64,000 nt of DNA from Flavobacterium zhairuonense (GCF_004352915.1 NZ_SJSY01000073.1:310001-374000); one strand, 5' to 3'. Counted from the stretch's first letter, positions 54,032-63,133 are shown. Notes: generated by a model from the letters alone, not told the origin. Translations and numbers: made by a program.

Positions 54032-54041
54032 AAAAGAAAAA

Positions 54042-54142
54042 ACCATTTCTGTTGCAGCAGAAATGGTGAAGCTTAAAGAAATTGTCATCTCTAGAAGGAA
54101 AGCGAAAATGGAATAAATCTGTTTTCAGCTCACCTTTTTATT
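54042..54142 (+). promoter_or_regulatory. Attenuator: antiterminator and terminator hairpins before susC
   Basis: Hairpin 1 pairs ACCATTTCTG (54042-54051) perfectly with CAGAAATGGT (54058-54067), six-base loop. Hairpin 2 pairs GGTGAAGCTTAAAG (54065-54078) with TTTTCAGCTCACC (54122-54134), with one bulged A and one mismatch, and is followed directly by TTTTTATT. Positions 54065-54067 belong to both, so they compete. A ribosome resting on the leader stop (54029-54031) would cover the first arm and favour the terminator; one stalled at the Cys codons would leave it free. Confidence 0.55.
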
Positions 54143-54158
54143 AAACTAAAACAAAGTA

Positions 54159-57100
54159 ATGAAAAAAAAATTAAACAGCTATATACTGTTGTGTATTTTA
54201 TTGATTTCCATAGGAGTTAAAGCACAAGAAACAAAGCCATTAATCCAGTCAAAACTTGAAGGAACAGTTGTAGATGCTGTTACAAAAGAGCCTGTAATTG
54301 GTGCTTCGGTAAACATAAAAGGAACAACGCACGGAGTAGTAACCGATTTAGACGGTAAGTTTTTCTTCCAAACCGGACAGAAATTTCCATATACATTAAT
54401 AATAAGTTATTTAGGGTATAAAAAAACGGAAGTTGTTATTCAAAAAAATGCAGTTGTCATAGGTCTTGAACAAGAACAAAATGCATTGTCAGAAGTAGTT
54501 GTTACGGCACTTGGAATTACAAAAGAAAAGAAATCGTTAGGATATACTACTCAATCGCTTAAAGGAAAAGAACTGGCGAATACAAAAGAAACGAATTTCT
54601 TAAACAGCCTTACTGGTAAATTAGCAGGTGTTCGTATTACCAATTCACAAGGAGATATGGGATCATCGCGTATTATTATTCGTGGAGAAACTTCTATTGC
54701 TGGAAACAACCAACCTTTATTTGTTGTTGATGGCGTTCCTGTTGATAATTCGCAATTGAATTTTGGAGGCGCAACTCGTGATTTCAGAAATGCAATCGCC
54801 GATTTGAATCCTCAGGATATTGAAACATTGACGGTATTGAAAGGACCTAACGCGGCGGCGCTTTATGGATCGCGTGCGGCACATGGTGTTGTTTTGATTA
54901 CAACAAAATCTGGAAAAGGTCAAAAAGGATTAGGAATCAGCGTGAATTCTGGAATTACGATTTCTCAAGTGAGTACTTTGCCAGCTTTTCAAAATTCATA
55001 TGGACAAGGTTCAAATGGAAAATTCAGTTATGTAGATGGTAAAGGAGGCGGTGTCAACGATGGAGTTGATGAAAGCTGGGGGCCAAGATTAAATGGACAA
55101 CTTATACCTCAATTTTATTCAAATGGAGTTGCTGTGCCTTTTGTAGCACATCCTAATAACGTAAAAGATTTCTTCAATACAGGACTTACTTATGACAATA
55201 GTGTTTCGGTAGCCAAATCAGATGATAAATCAGATTTTCGTTTGGGAGTGAACAATCAAAAGCAATTAGGGACTGTGCCAAACAGTGAAATAAACAAAAC
55301 AAATTTTACTATTAACACAAATTACCAAATTTCTAAAAACGTAAAAGTTGGTGTTAATGCGAATTATATTGTTACTGCTGCTCCACAGCTTCCGGGAGGG
55401 CCGTCAGGAGGACGTGCAGCTGGTGTTATGTTGCAATTTCTTTGGTTTGGACGCCAAGTTGACATCAATGATCTTCAAAATGATTGGACTAGAAACTGGA
55501 ACAACAGCTATTACAGCAATCCGTATTGGAATGCTTATTACAATACTACAAGTCAGCAACGTAACCGCTTAATTGGAGATATTCATTTGGATGCAAAAAT
55601 TATAGACGGACTTAATTTTAGATTCCGTACTGGAGTTGATTATTATAATGATCGCAGAAAATACACTATTAAATATGGAACAAACGGAACTCCTTTTGGA
55701 TCGTATGCCGAAGATGCTTATACAGTAAACGAACAAAACACAGAAGGGATTTTTCAATATACAAAAAACCTGAATGACGATTTTAGTTTGGACGCACTTG
55801 CAGGATTCAATGTACGTAACCACAGTGATGCAAACAATTATCAAAAAGCACCACGTTTGGCTGTGCCGGATTTATATACGCTGACGAATTCACGTGATCC
55901 GTTGACTTCATCAAATTCGTATTCTCGTTTGAGAGTTTATAGTGCTTATGCTTCGGCGCAATTGGGTTTCAGAAATTATGCGTTTTTGAATGTTACAGCC
56001 CGTAATGACTGGTCATCGACATTGCCAAGCAATAATCGTTCTTATTTTTATCCGTCTATCAATGGTAGTGTTGTGCTGACTGATGCATTGAAAATCAAAA
56101 GCAATACACTTGATTTCTTAAAAGTGCGTGGAGGCTGGTCTGAAGTAGGAAACGATGCAGATCCGTACCAATTATCGACTGTTTACAATTTCCAAACAGC
56201 ATTTGATGGAAACCCGATTCAGACTTCTTCTCAGAAAAAATTGAATGAGAATTTGAAACCAGAAACAACGCGCTCAAGCGAAGTTGGTTTAGAAGCAGCT
56301 TTCTGGAAAAATAGATTGCGTTTTGATGCTGCTTATTATAATACGAACAGTTTTGATCAGATTTTGGAAATCAAAACAACAGCTTCAAGCGGTTATAATT
56401 CGCAATTAATCAATGCCGGAAAAATCAACAATCATGGTATTGAAATTCAGTTGGACGGAACTCCTATCCAAACGAAAGATTTCAAATGGAATATTGGCGT
56501 AAATTATTCTAAGAATACGAGCAAAGTTGAAATTTTGGATTACGACCAAAAAATCCAAAACTATACTATTGGTTCATCAGGAGGTGTTGATGTTTTGGCA
56601 TCTGTTGGACAAGCATACGGTGCACTTTACGGAACAGCATACGAGCGCGATGCAAACGGAAATATCGTAGTAGGAGCAAATGGATTGCCAAAAGCAGATC
56701 CGACAAAAAGAGTTTTAGGACATTATACTCCAGATTATTTGGCAGGCGCTACGAATACATTTACATACAAAAATCTAGAACTTTCGGTTCTTGTTGATGC
56801 AAGCGTAGGAGGTGAGCTTTTCTCTGGAACAAACAGAACTGGTAATTATACAGGAGTTTTAGCACAGACGCTTCCGGGCCGTGGTGCTGAAAATGGCGGA
56901 TTGAGCTATTATTATCCAGGAAACAATACTTCTAATCCAAAAACATTGGTAACGGGAGGAGCTGCTCCTGGCGGTGTAACGGTTTATGATGACGGAATGA
57001 TTTTCGGAGGTGTATTTGCTGACGGAACTCCAAACAATAAAGTAATTAGCGCACAAGAATATTACAAAGCATCATACAATATTAGCGAAGCTTATATCTA

Positions 57101-57347
57101 CAGTTCGACTTATGTAAAACTTAGAGAAGTTAGATTGACTTATAATGTTGACAAAAAAATAGCGAAGAAACTAGGATTAGATGGAGCAAGCATTACTGCA
57201 GCGGGTCGTAACTTATTGTTTATTTACAAAGATGTGCCAAATATTGATCCTGAAACAGCTTTCAATACTGGAAATGCACAAGGATTAGAAAGTTTAGCCT
57301 TGCCTACAACCAGAAATTTTAGCCTTAACGTTAATCTTAAATTTTAA
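54159..57347 (+). CDS. SusC/RagA-type TonB-dependent transporter
   Basis: Complete SusC of 1062 residues. Signal peptide to about residue 23, carboxypeptidase-regulatory-like domain (about 33-110, LEGTVVDAVTKEPVIGASVNIKG), TonB-box-like EVVVTALGI, plug (about 120-250, with IIIRGETSIAGNNQPLFVVDGVPVDN and VLKGPNAAALYGSRAAHGVVLITTKSG) and a barrel ending Asn-Leu-Lys-Phe. There is no STN domain and no ECF/FecR pair nearby, so regulation must differ from the cluster at 23.7 kb; the leader attenuator is the candidate. SusD follows after 12 bases. No carbohydrate enzyme is in the operon. Confidence 0.95.
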   Translation: MKKKLNSYILLCILLISIGVKAQETKPLIQSKLEGTVVDAVTKEPVIGASVNIKGTTHGVVTDLDGKFFFQTGQKFPYTLIISYLGYKKTEVVIQKNAVVIGLEQEQNALSEVVVTALGITKEKKSLGYTTQSLKGKELANTKETNFLNSLTGKLAGVRITNSQGDMGSSRIIIRGETSIAGNNQPLFVVDGVPVDNSQLNFGGATRDFRNAIADLNPQDIETLTVLKGPNAAALYGSRAAHGVVLITTKSGKGQKGLGISVNSGITISQVSTLPAFQNSYGQGSNGKFSYVDGKGGGVNDGVDESWGPRLNGQLIPQFYSNGVAVPFVAHPNNVKDFFNTGLTYDNSVSVAKSDDKSDFRLGVNNQKQLGTVPNSEINKTNFTINTNYQISKNVKVGVNANYIVTAAPQLPGGPSGGRAAGVMLQFLWFGRQVDINDLQNDWTRNWNNSYYSNPYWNAYYNTTSQQRNRLIGDIHLDAKIIDGLNFRFRTGVDYYNDRRKYTIKYGTNGTPFGSYAEDAYTVNEQNTEGIFQYTKNLNDDFSLDALAGFNVRNHSDANNYQKAPRLAVPDLYTLTNSRDPLTSSNSYSRLRVYSAYASAQLGFRNYAFLNVTARNDWSSTLPSNNRSYFYPSINGSVVLTDALKIKSNTLDFLKVRGGWSEVGNDADPYQLSTVYNFQTAFDGNPIQTSSQKKLNENLKPETTRSSEVGLEAAFWKNRLRFDAAYYNTNSFDQILEIKTTASSGYNSQLINAGKINNHGIEIQLDGTPIQTKDFKWNIGVNYSKNTSKVEILDYDQKIQNYTIGSSGGVDVLASVGQAYGALYGTAYERDANGNIVVGANGLPKADPTKRVLGHYTPDYLAGATNTFTYKNLELSVLVDASVGGELFSGTNRTGNYTGVLAQTLPGRGAENGGLSYYYPGNNTSNPKTLVTGGAAPGGVTVYDDGMIFGGVFADGTPNNKVISAQEYYKASYNISEAYIYSSTYVKLREVRLTYNVDKKIAKKLGLDGASITAAGRNLLFIYKDVPNIDPETAFNTGNAQGLESLALPTTRNFSLNVNLKF

Positions 57348-57359
57348 AAACTCGGAATC

Positions 57360-58787
57360 ATGCTGAAAAAACTATTATATATTACACTATTTGCATTGAC
57401 GCTGAGCTCTTGCAATGATGATACTTTGGATGATATCAATAAAAATCCAAATGCAACCGAAACGCCATTAGCGCCTTATCTATTAACAGGATCTTTGAAA
57501 CAAGGAGCCGATTTGTATTGGGGAGATGGAAATAATTTTAACTCATCTTTATTGTTTGTGCAACATTGGGCAAAAATTCAATATACAGAGCCAGATCGAT
57601 ATGATGTTTCGAATACCTCGTTCACTTCTTTATGGAACACTGGATATGCAACTTTGATTACAGATTTGAATACGATTATCAATTTCCCGGCAGATCAAGC
57701 CAATTCAAATTATAAAGGTATCGCGTTGACATTGCGTTCTTGGACATTTTTATTGCTGACAGATGCTTACGGAAATATTCCTTACAAAGAAGCAGGCTTA
57801 AAAGTAACGCCAGCCTATAATACACAAAAAGAAGTTTACACCGGATTACTTGAAGATTTAAAACTAGCGCAGTTTCAGTTAAGTACAGCAAACGGTGCTG
57901 TAACAGGTGACTTGGTTTACAAAGGTGATATTGCAAAATGGAAGAAATTTGTGAATTCACTTCGCTTAAGAATTGCATTAAGAATTTCTGATAAAGAACC
58001 TGCTTTGGCTAAACAAGCGGCAATTGACGCCATAAGCGATGTGGGCGGATTAATCAGCAGTAATGCCGATACTTTTAAATTCACTTACATCAGTTCGCCA
58101 CAACAAAATCCGGCTTCGGCTTGGTTTGAAACTCGTGATGATTTCCGAATTTCAAAAACAATGGTGGATAAATTATATGAATTATCAGATCCGCGTTTGC
58201 CTGTTTTTGCGCAATTGCCATCAGATGCAAGCGTAGGCAAATATGTTGGAGGAGCAAACGGATTATCAAACAGTGATGCCAATAGTCAAGGCTTTGCCAA
58301 AACATCAAAACCGGGAACGTACTTTTTGACTTCGACATCGCCAGCAGTAATTGCTTCTTATTCAGAAACATTATTTAATCTTGCTGAGGCTGTAGCTCGT
58401 GGCTATATTTCTGGAGATGCTGAACAGTATTATAAAAATGCCATTACGGCTTCGTTCACTCAATTCGGAATTACCGATGTAACTGCGATTTCGAATTATC
58501 TGAATCAAGCAACAGTAAAATATGATGCTGCTAATTATGCGAAATCAATTGGTACGCAAAAATGGATTGCTTTCTACGGACAAGGTCTTGATGCTTTTAC
58601 AGAGTGGAGAAGATTAGATTATCCTGTTTTGAAAGCAGGTCCAGCGACTGTTTTAGACGGACAAATTCCTTCTCGTTTCTTTTATCCGGGAACAGAACAA
58701 TCTTTAAACGGAGACAGTTATAAAGCAGCAGTTGCCAACCAAGGAAAAGATTTGTTGACTACGAAGCTTTGGTTTGATGTAAAATAA
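57360..58787 (+). CDS. SusD-like_2 nutrient-binding lipoprotein
   Basis: A 475-residue surface lipoprotein with lipobox Leu-Ser-Ser-Cys (Cys18) followed by NDDTLDDINKNPNATETP. The form fits the SusD-like_2 branch (PF12771): APYLLTGSLKQGADLYWGDG, LTLRSWTFLLLTDAYGNIPYKEA, DIAKWKKFVNSLRLRIALRIS, SETLFNLAEAVARG and the C-terminal QKWIAFYGQGLDAFTEWRRLDYP. It should cap the SusC encoded upstream. The ligand is unknown; if the leader model holds, a sulfur-containing nutrient is a reasonable guess. Ends before a strong terminator. Confidence 0.94.
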   Translation: MLKKLLYITLFALTLSSCNDDTLDDINKNPNATETPLAPYLLTGSLKQGADLYWGDGNNFNSSLLFVQHWAKIQYTEPDRYDVSNTSFTSLWNTGYATLITDLNTIINFPADQANSNYKGIALTLRSWTFLLLTDAYGNIPYKEAGLKVTPAYNTQKEVYTGLLEDLKLAQFQLSTANGAVTGDLVYKGDIAKWKKFVNSLRLRIALRISDKEPALAKQAAIDAISDVGGLISSNADTFKFTYISSPQQNPASAWFETRDDFRISKTMVDKLYELSDPRLPVFAQLPSDASVGKYVGGANGLSNSDANSQGFAKTSKPGTYFLTSTSPAVIASYSETLFNLAEAVARGYISGDAEQYYKNAITASFTQFGITDVTAISNYLNQATVKYDAANYAKSIGTQKWIAFYGQGLDAFTEWRRLDYPVLKAGPATVLDGQIPSRFFYPGTEQSLNGDSYKAAVANQGKDLLTTKLWFDVK

Positions 58788-58822
58788 ATTTTATACGCCG
58801 ATAGCTAAATATATTGGAAAGT

Positions 58823-58858
58823 AAAAAGCCTGAAAAACTAAATTTTCAGGCTTTTTTT
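58823..58858 (+). terminator. Terminator of the third SusC/SusD operon, direct-repeat copy 1
   Basis: AGCCTGAAAA (58827-58836) pairs with TTTTCAGGCT (58843-58852), flanked by A-run and T-run. The whole 36-base segment recurs exactly at 60758-60793. Confidence 0.92.
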
Positions 58859-58976
58859 GTATTTACAAGGAAGATGGCTCGCCCAAGCGGGGAATATTAT
58901 TTACTTGTTTTTCTAATATTAGCTTTATATTTATTATCTCCATATTAAATATCTTTAAATTTATTTTTAGTTGTTA

Positions 58977-58984
58977 TAATTTTG
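58977..58984 (+). promoter_or_regulatory. -7 element before the unknown membrane pair
   Basis: TAATTTTG matches TAnnTTTG, 37 bases before ATG 59022. Confidence 0.45.
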
Positions 58985-59021
58985 AACTAATATATTTATC
59001 TCTAAAATTTTAATTATATAA

Positions 59022-59759
59022 ATGGAAAACTCAAAAAATAACATTGTAATTAATATCGCATCTATTACAACAATAAGTGGTATTGTTCTTTATCAATTTG
59101 GATGGTTGTATTGGAGATTCTTTTTTAAGCGATTTAATATTGATTCTTCATTAATAGATATGTCTTTTATAAAAATTATTGCAACAACATGGACAAATAT
59201 CTTATTAATTCTGTTTTTTGTTTTTTTTGCATCATTTAAAGAAATTGTAAAAAAAGAAGTTACATTAATGAATGCAATAATTGCATTTATAATCTCGTCA
59301 TCTTTTATGTTCTATAGTCTTATAGATAATAAAACCTATAAAATGATAATTGTTGGAATTACATTAATCATTGTATTGATTTTGTCATTTAAAAAGCATT
59401 ATATAAGTATTTCTAGAAAAGTATTCATGTATATTATGATAGCAGGGACTTATGTAATTTCATTTTTCTATTATCCTGTACTTGCAATTGAAAATGCTGA
59501 TACCTTGTACAACGATTATTCGGAAGATGTTACTTTCATAATTAAAGATGATAATACAAAAATTTACGGAAAATTTATTTCACATATGGAATCAAAATAC
59601 TTCGTTCTTGTTGAAAATAGTAATTGTAAAAAAGTAGTTAAAATTTTAAATGATGATGATATAATTTCTGTAGAACTTATTAAAAATGATAATGTTTTTG
59701 ATGATTTAATTCGTAAAATTCCTAAAGTAGATGCGCCGATACCCGCAACAGGTCCATAA
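59022..59759 (+). CDS. Unknown membrane protein with C-terminal soluble domain
   Basis: A 245-residue protein I do not recognise. About five hydrophobic helices lie in residues 8-165 (e.g. IASITTISGIVLYQFGWLYW, TWTNILLILFFVFFASF, AIIAFIISSSFMFYSLI, MIIVGITLIIVLILSF, VFMYIMIAGTYVISFFYYP), then a charged soluble domain (about 170-245) with short beta strands (DVTFIIKDDNTKIYGKFIS, YFVLVENSNCKKVVKILND). WLYWRFFFKRFNIDSSLIDMSF recalls a loop seen in assorted bacterial membrane proteins of unknown role. Base composition is clearly more AT-rich than the neighbours. It is followed after 24 bases by a second membrane protein, and the pair lies between duplicated terminators. Confidence 0.75.
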   Translation: MENSKNNIVINIASITTISGIVLYQFGWLYWRFFFKRFNIDSSLIDMSFIKIIATTWTNILLILFFVFFASFKEIVKKEVTLMNAIIAFIISSSFMFYSLIDNKTYKMIIVGITLIIVLILSFKKHYISISRKVFMYIMIAGTYVISFFYYPVLAIENADTLYNDYSEDVTFIIKDDNTKIYGKFISHMESKYFVLVENSNCKKVVKILNDDDIISVELIKNDNVFDDLIRKIPKVDAPIPATGP

Positions 59760-59783
59760 TCAGTAAATACATAGAAGTAAAAA

Positions 59784-60638
59784 ATGGTAAATAAAAAACA
59801 ACTTAAAAGAGATAGGGAAACTAGAACAATTATAGCGATTTTTATTATTATGCTAATAATTCCAATAATCTGTTATTCAGAGAATGGTTTTTTTGTAAAA
59901 ATATTATTTTACATATTACTTATTGCAAGCATAATTTTAATTTATAAGAGTGCAAGAAAGACATTCAATAACGTACTTCCATTTATAGTTGTTTTATCTT
60001 TTTTGATTATCATTTTTCCACTAATACATGACTGTTTGATTAAAGAGAAAAACAATTATGCATTAAATGAAGACTATATAAATCATAAGAGGATAGAGAC
60101 AGAATTAAAATTAAGATACTATCAAGACGTAGATTTATTACTAGCATATACAGAAAAATTGCCATTAAAAATCAGGCAACTTAGGTGCGATGATTCTTTA
60201 ACGAATAAAAAATTGAGTTTTAATATTGGATATTTAATAATTTCACCAGAAAAAATAATTAATCATACAGGTGGTGGAGGTATAAAAAATCCACCAAAAA
60301 TATTTGATGTAAATTTCTATAATAATCAGAATTTAAAAATTGGGTATTTGAAATTGTCAAATGAAACAATAATCGAAGGGATTAATAATAAGAAAGAAGA
60401 AAAAGAGAATCTTGATTATATAATAAAAAATCTTAGAGTTGATGCACAATTTATTGATGTTTGGTTAGATTCAGTAACAATTTTTGTTTTTAGCAATATT
60501 AAACCGATTGGGCGAATTACTCAAATAATTCAATTTTTACAGGTTATTACATCATTTTTATTTATTTATATGTTGACAACATTTTTAGATAATTTTAAAC
60601 AATTAAAAATTACTAAAAAAACTGATAAAGAAACTTAA
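59784..60638 (+). CDS. Unknown membrane protein, partner of the preceding gene
   Basis: A 284-residue protein without recognised family. Three N-terminal hydrophobic helices (about 15-95: TIIAIFIIMLIIPIICY, ILFYILLIASIILIY, VLPFIVVLSFLIIIFPLI), a soluble middle domain (about 100-240) with GYLIISPEKIINHTGGGG and IWLDSVTIFVFSNIKPIG-like strands, and a C-terminal helix (about 250-270). It is very AT-rich like its neighbour and probably co-transcribed. An envelope complex of the two proteins is plausible, but there is no basis for a function. Confidence 0.72.
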   Translation: MVNKKQLKRDRETRTIIAIFIIMLIIPIICYSENGFFVKILFYILLIASIILIYKSARKTFNNVLPFIVVLSFLIIIFPLIHDCLIKEKNNYALNEDYINHKRIETELKLRYYQDVDLLLAYTEKLPLKIRQLRCDDSLTNKKLSFNIGYLIISPEKIINHTGGGGIKNPPKIFDVNFYNNQNLKIGYLKLSNETIIEGINNKKEEKENLDYIIKNLRVDAQFIDVWLDSVTIFVFSNIKPIGRITQIIQFLQVITSFLFIYMLTTFLDNFKQLKITKKTDKET

Positions 60639-60757
60639 GTAAAGTAATTGAATAAAACTAAATTTAATAAATTCTTATAATAAAGGCTAAGTCTAATGAA
60701 TAGGATAAATTAAATTTGTAAACAGTAAAACATTAATTAAATTGTCTAGTGAAATCA

Positions 60758-60793
60758 AAAAAGCCTGAAAAACTAAATTTTCAGGCTTTTTTT
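60758..60793 (+). terminator. Terminator after the unknown membrane pair, direct-repeat copy 2
   Basis: Exact 36-base repeat of 58823-58858, including the loop AACTAAAT, followed by two more T residues. Confidence 0.92.
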
Positions 60794-60894
60794 TTATGGT
60801 ATTTATTTAAGTTTTGTTTTTGATGATGCATACGATTGCAATGCAACAGAACTTATAATAAAAAGTATTCCGCAATCCCGCAAGTAAATTGTTC

Positions 60895-60911
60895 AGTCTA
60901 GATTCTAGACT
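60895..60911 (+). promoter_or_regulatory. Perfect 17-base dyad upstream of GH42
   Basis: AGTCTAGA-T-TCTAGACT has perfect eight-base arms and one central base, 58 bases upstream of the -7 box of the GH42 gene. It looks like an operator for a dimeric regulator. Confidence 0.45.
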
Positions 60912-60949
60912 ACATTTTTAGTAAAGTAAATTTGCTCTTAATTAAAAAT

Positions 60950-60976
60950 AAGTGTATGTTTAACACTTTAGTTTTG
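60950..60976 (+). promoter_or_regulatory. GH42 promoter -7 box with adjacent dyad
   Basis: TAGTTTTG at 60969-60976 matches TAnnTTTG, 32 bases before ATG 61009. AAGTGT (60950-60955) and ACACTT (60963-60968) form a dyad touching the -7 box, a position where a bound repressor would block initiation. Confidence 0.5.
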
Positions 60977-61008
60977 TGTTGTAAATAGAAATAATAAATC
61001 CAAAAAAA

Positions 61009-63111
61009 ATGAAGCAGATTATAAAAAGAAAAATATTCAAAAAGTCCATGCTAACTTTTTTGATTGCAATGGTTTGTATCGGGGCAAATGCTCAAAAGTT
61101 TGAAAAGTACTTTCCCAAAAAAGATCTGACAACCGTAGGAGTTTATTATTATCCTGAACATTGGGATGAAAACCAATGGGATCGAGACTTGAAAAAAATT
61201 GCAGAAATGGGTTTTGAGTTTACTCATTTTGCAGAATTTGCTTGGGCACAATTAGAACCACAAGAAGGAGTTTATGATTTTAAATGGCTTGATAAAGCAG
61301 TAGCAATTGCAGCAAAATACAAACTAAAAATTGTCATGTGCACTTCTACAGCAACGCCTCCCGTATGGCTGGTGCGCAAGCATCCTGATGTACTCGTTAC
61401 GTATGAGGATGGGACCAAAAGTGATCACGGTTCTAGACAACATGCCTCATTTTCGAGCAATTACTATAGAAGTTATTCTTTAAAAATGGTCGAGCAATTG
61501 GCAAAAAGATATGGGAATAACAAAAATATCATTGGTTGGCAAATAGATAATGAACCAGCACGTTTTCTAGATTATGGAGCAGATGCACAACAACGTTACC
61601 GCAATTGGCTAAAGGAAAAATATCAGAATATCGACACTCTTAATAAAGCTTGGGGCAATAGTTTTTGGAGTGGTATTTATTCTGATTTCAGTGAAATAAA
61701 TATTCCCTTGCATAAAGAATGGGGAATGAATTTGCATTCACAGCTAGATCATTACAGATTTGCCGATGAGGAAACTGCTACTTTTCTGGATTCTCAAGCG
61801 GCAGTCATTCGCAAATATGTAAGCAAGGATCAATGGATTACTTCTAATTACAGACCCGCTTATGATGAGAGTTTTATCGGTATGAGCAAAGAATTTGATT
61901 TTGATTGCTACACTCGATATATGGTTTATGGCGGAAGTTTAGGGATAGGGAAGAATGGATATCGTTTGGGAGATTACGCCGCTATTGGAATGGCTAATGA
62001 TTTTTTCAGACCCCTTAAAGGAATGTATGGTTGTATGGAATTACAGCCGGGACAAGTGAACTGGGGAAGTATCAATCCGCAACCTTTGCCGGGCAGTGTT
62101 CGAATGTGGCTGTGGCATGTTTTTGCAGGAGGCAGTAAATTCGAATGTACTTATCGTTTCCGTGCTCCTTTGTATGGTTATGAGCAGTATCACTATGGTA
62201 TCGTTGGTACGGATGGCGTAACGCCAACACCGGGCGGACTGGAATTCAGCCAATTTATAAAAGAAATAGAAACACTTCGAAAAAACTATAACGCAAAGGC
62301 AGAATTACCAGACTACTATCTAAAACGCAAAACGGGAATTTTGTTCAATCCGGATAATGTCATGGGGATTGACTTAAATAAGCAAACCAAAGAATGGAAT
62401 ACGATTAATCACTTTTTAAAGTATTATAAAGCTTCAAAGTCAATTGGTGCTCCAGTTGATTTCGTCAGAGACACAACAGATTTTTCAAGATATCCTTTTT
62501 TGATCGTGCCGGCTTATCAAATGATCGATCAAAAATTGATTGATAAATTAACATTGTACGCAAAAAATGGTGGAAATTTAATCATGAGTTGCCGATCTGG
62601 AATTCAAAATCGTCAAGGACATCTTTGGGAGGCAAAATTTTATGAGCCGATTTGGAGTTTGATAGGATCTCAAATAGAATCCTATGATTTATTAATGCCT
62701 CATTCTCCTGGTGCTATTAAATTTGAAAATCAAGAATTTGCCTGGACAAGTTGGGGCGATTTACTAAAACCAGATAAAGAAACAGAAATCTGGGCAACAT
62801 ATCAAGGTGATTTTTATGCAGGTACAGCAGCTGTCGTTTCGCATAAATTAGGAAAAGGAACCGTGACATACGTTGGTACAGATTCGAAAAATGGCGACTT
62901 AGAAAAACAAGTAATCAGAAAATTATACAAACAGCAAAACGCACCTATAGAAGATTATCCAGAAGGAGTTATGGTCGATTATCGCGACGGTTTCGGAATA
63001 GCAGTAAATTATTCTGATAAGCCTTATAACTTCAATTTGCCAAAAGGCTCGAAAATTATCTTTGGAACTCAGTCTATAAAAACGGCTGATGTTTTGGTGT
63101 GGAAATATTGA
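61009..63111 (+). CDS. Exported GH42 beta-galactosidase
   Basis: A 700-residue glycoside hydrolase family 42 enzyme releasing beta-linked galactose. A signal peptide ends near Ala28 (MVCIGANAQ), so it acts in the periplasm or outside; many GH42 enzymes are cytoplasmic. The barrel starts with TTVGVYYYPEHWDENQWDRDL; the acid/base Glu182 is in WQIDNEPARF and the nucleophile Glu344 in GCMELQPGQVNWG. A trimerisation-like domain (about 430-610, FLIVPAYQMIDQKLIDKL) and a C-terminal beta domain follow. Full length for the family. It is monocistronic, and a galactan or galacto-oligosaccharide substrate is the usual expectation. Confidence 0.94.
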   Translation: MKQIIKRKIFKKSMLTFLIAMVCIGANAQKFEKYFPKKDLTTVGVYYYPEHWDENQWDRDLKKIAEMGFEFTHFAEFAWAQLEPQEGVYDFKWLDKAVAIAAKYKLKIVMCTSTATPPVWLVRKHPDVLVTYEDGTKSDHGSRQHASFSSNYYRSYSLKMVEQLAKRYGNNKNIIGWQIDNEPARFLDYGADAQQRYRNWLKEKYQNIDTLNKAWGNSFWSGIYSDFSEINIPLHKEWGMNLHSQLDHYRFADEETATFLDSQAAVIRKYVSKDQWITSNYRPAYDESFIGMSKEFDFDCYTRYMVYGGSLGIGKNGYRLGDYAAIGMANDFFRPLKGMYGCMELQPGQVNWGSINPQPLPGSVRMWLWHVFAGGSKFECTYRFRAPLYGYEQYHYGIVGTDGVTPTPGGLEFSQFIKEIETLRKNYNAKAELPDYYLKRKTGILFNPDNVMGIDLNKQTKEWNTINHFLKYYKASKSIGAPVDFVRDTTDFSRYPFLIVPAYQMIDQKLIDKLTLYAKNGGNLIMSCRSGIQNRQGHLWEAKFYEPIWSLIGSQIESYDLLMPHSPGAIKFENQEFAWTSWGDLLKPDKETEIWATYQGDFYAGTAAVVSHKLGKGTVTYVGTDSKNGDLEKQVIRKLYKQQNAPIEDYPEGVMVDYRDGFGIAVNYSDKPYNFNLPKGSKIIFGTQSIKTADVLVWKY

Positions 63112-63133
63112 TGAGAAATTTTTAAATGTAAGT

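Larger units (their letters stand above)
53331..54158. other. Long gene-free region between gnd and the third susC
   Basis: 828 AT-rich bases. On the minus strand they hold the gnd promoter; on the plus strand a -7 box (53793), and a leader of roughly 350 bases with a tiny Cys-codon reading frame and two alternative hairpins (listed separately). GTGAGAG occurs twice, at about 53847 and 53945. No larger coding frame is convincing. Confidence 0.5.
60639..61008 (+). other. Intergenic region before the GH42 gene
   Basis: 370 bases holding the second copy of the 36-base terminator, a perfect 17-base dyad and a -7 box with adjacent dyad, listed separately. No gene seen. Confidence 0.5.

Noticed and set aside
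60818..60890. Sequence with GATTGCAATGC as part of a tRNA-like or attachment site
   Set aside because: No cloverleaf can be formed and no integrase is present; nothing supports an att site beyond the terminator duplication.
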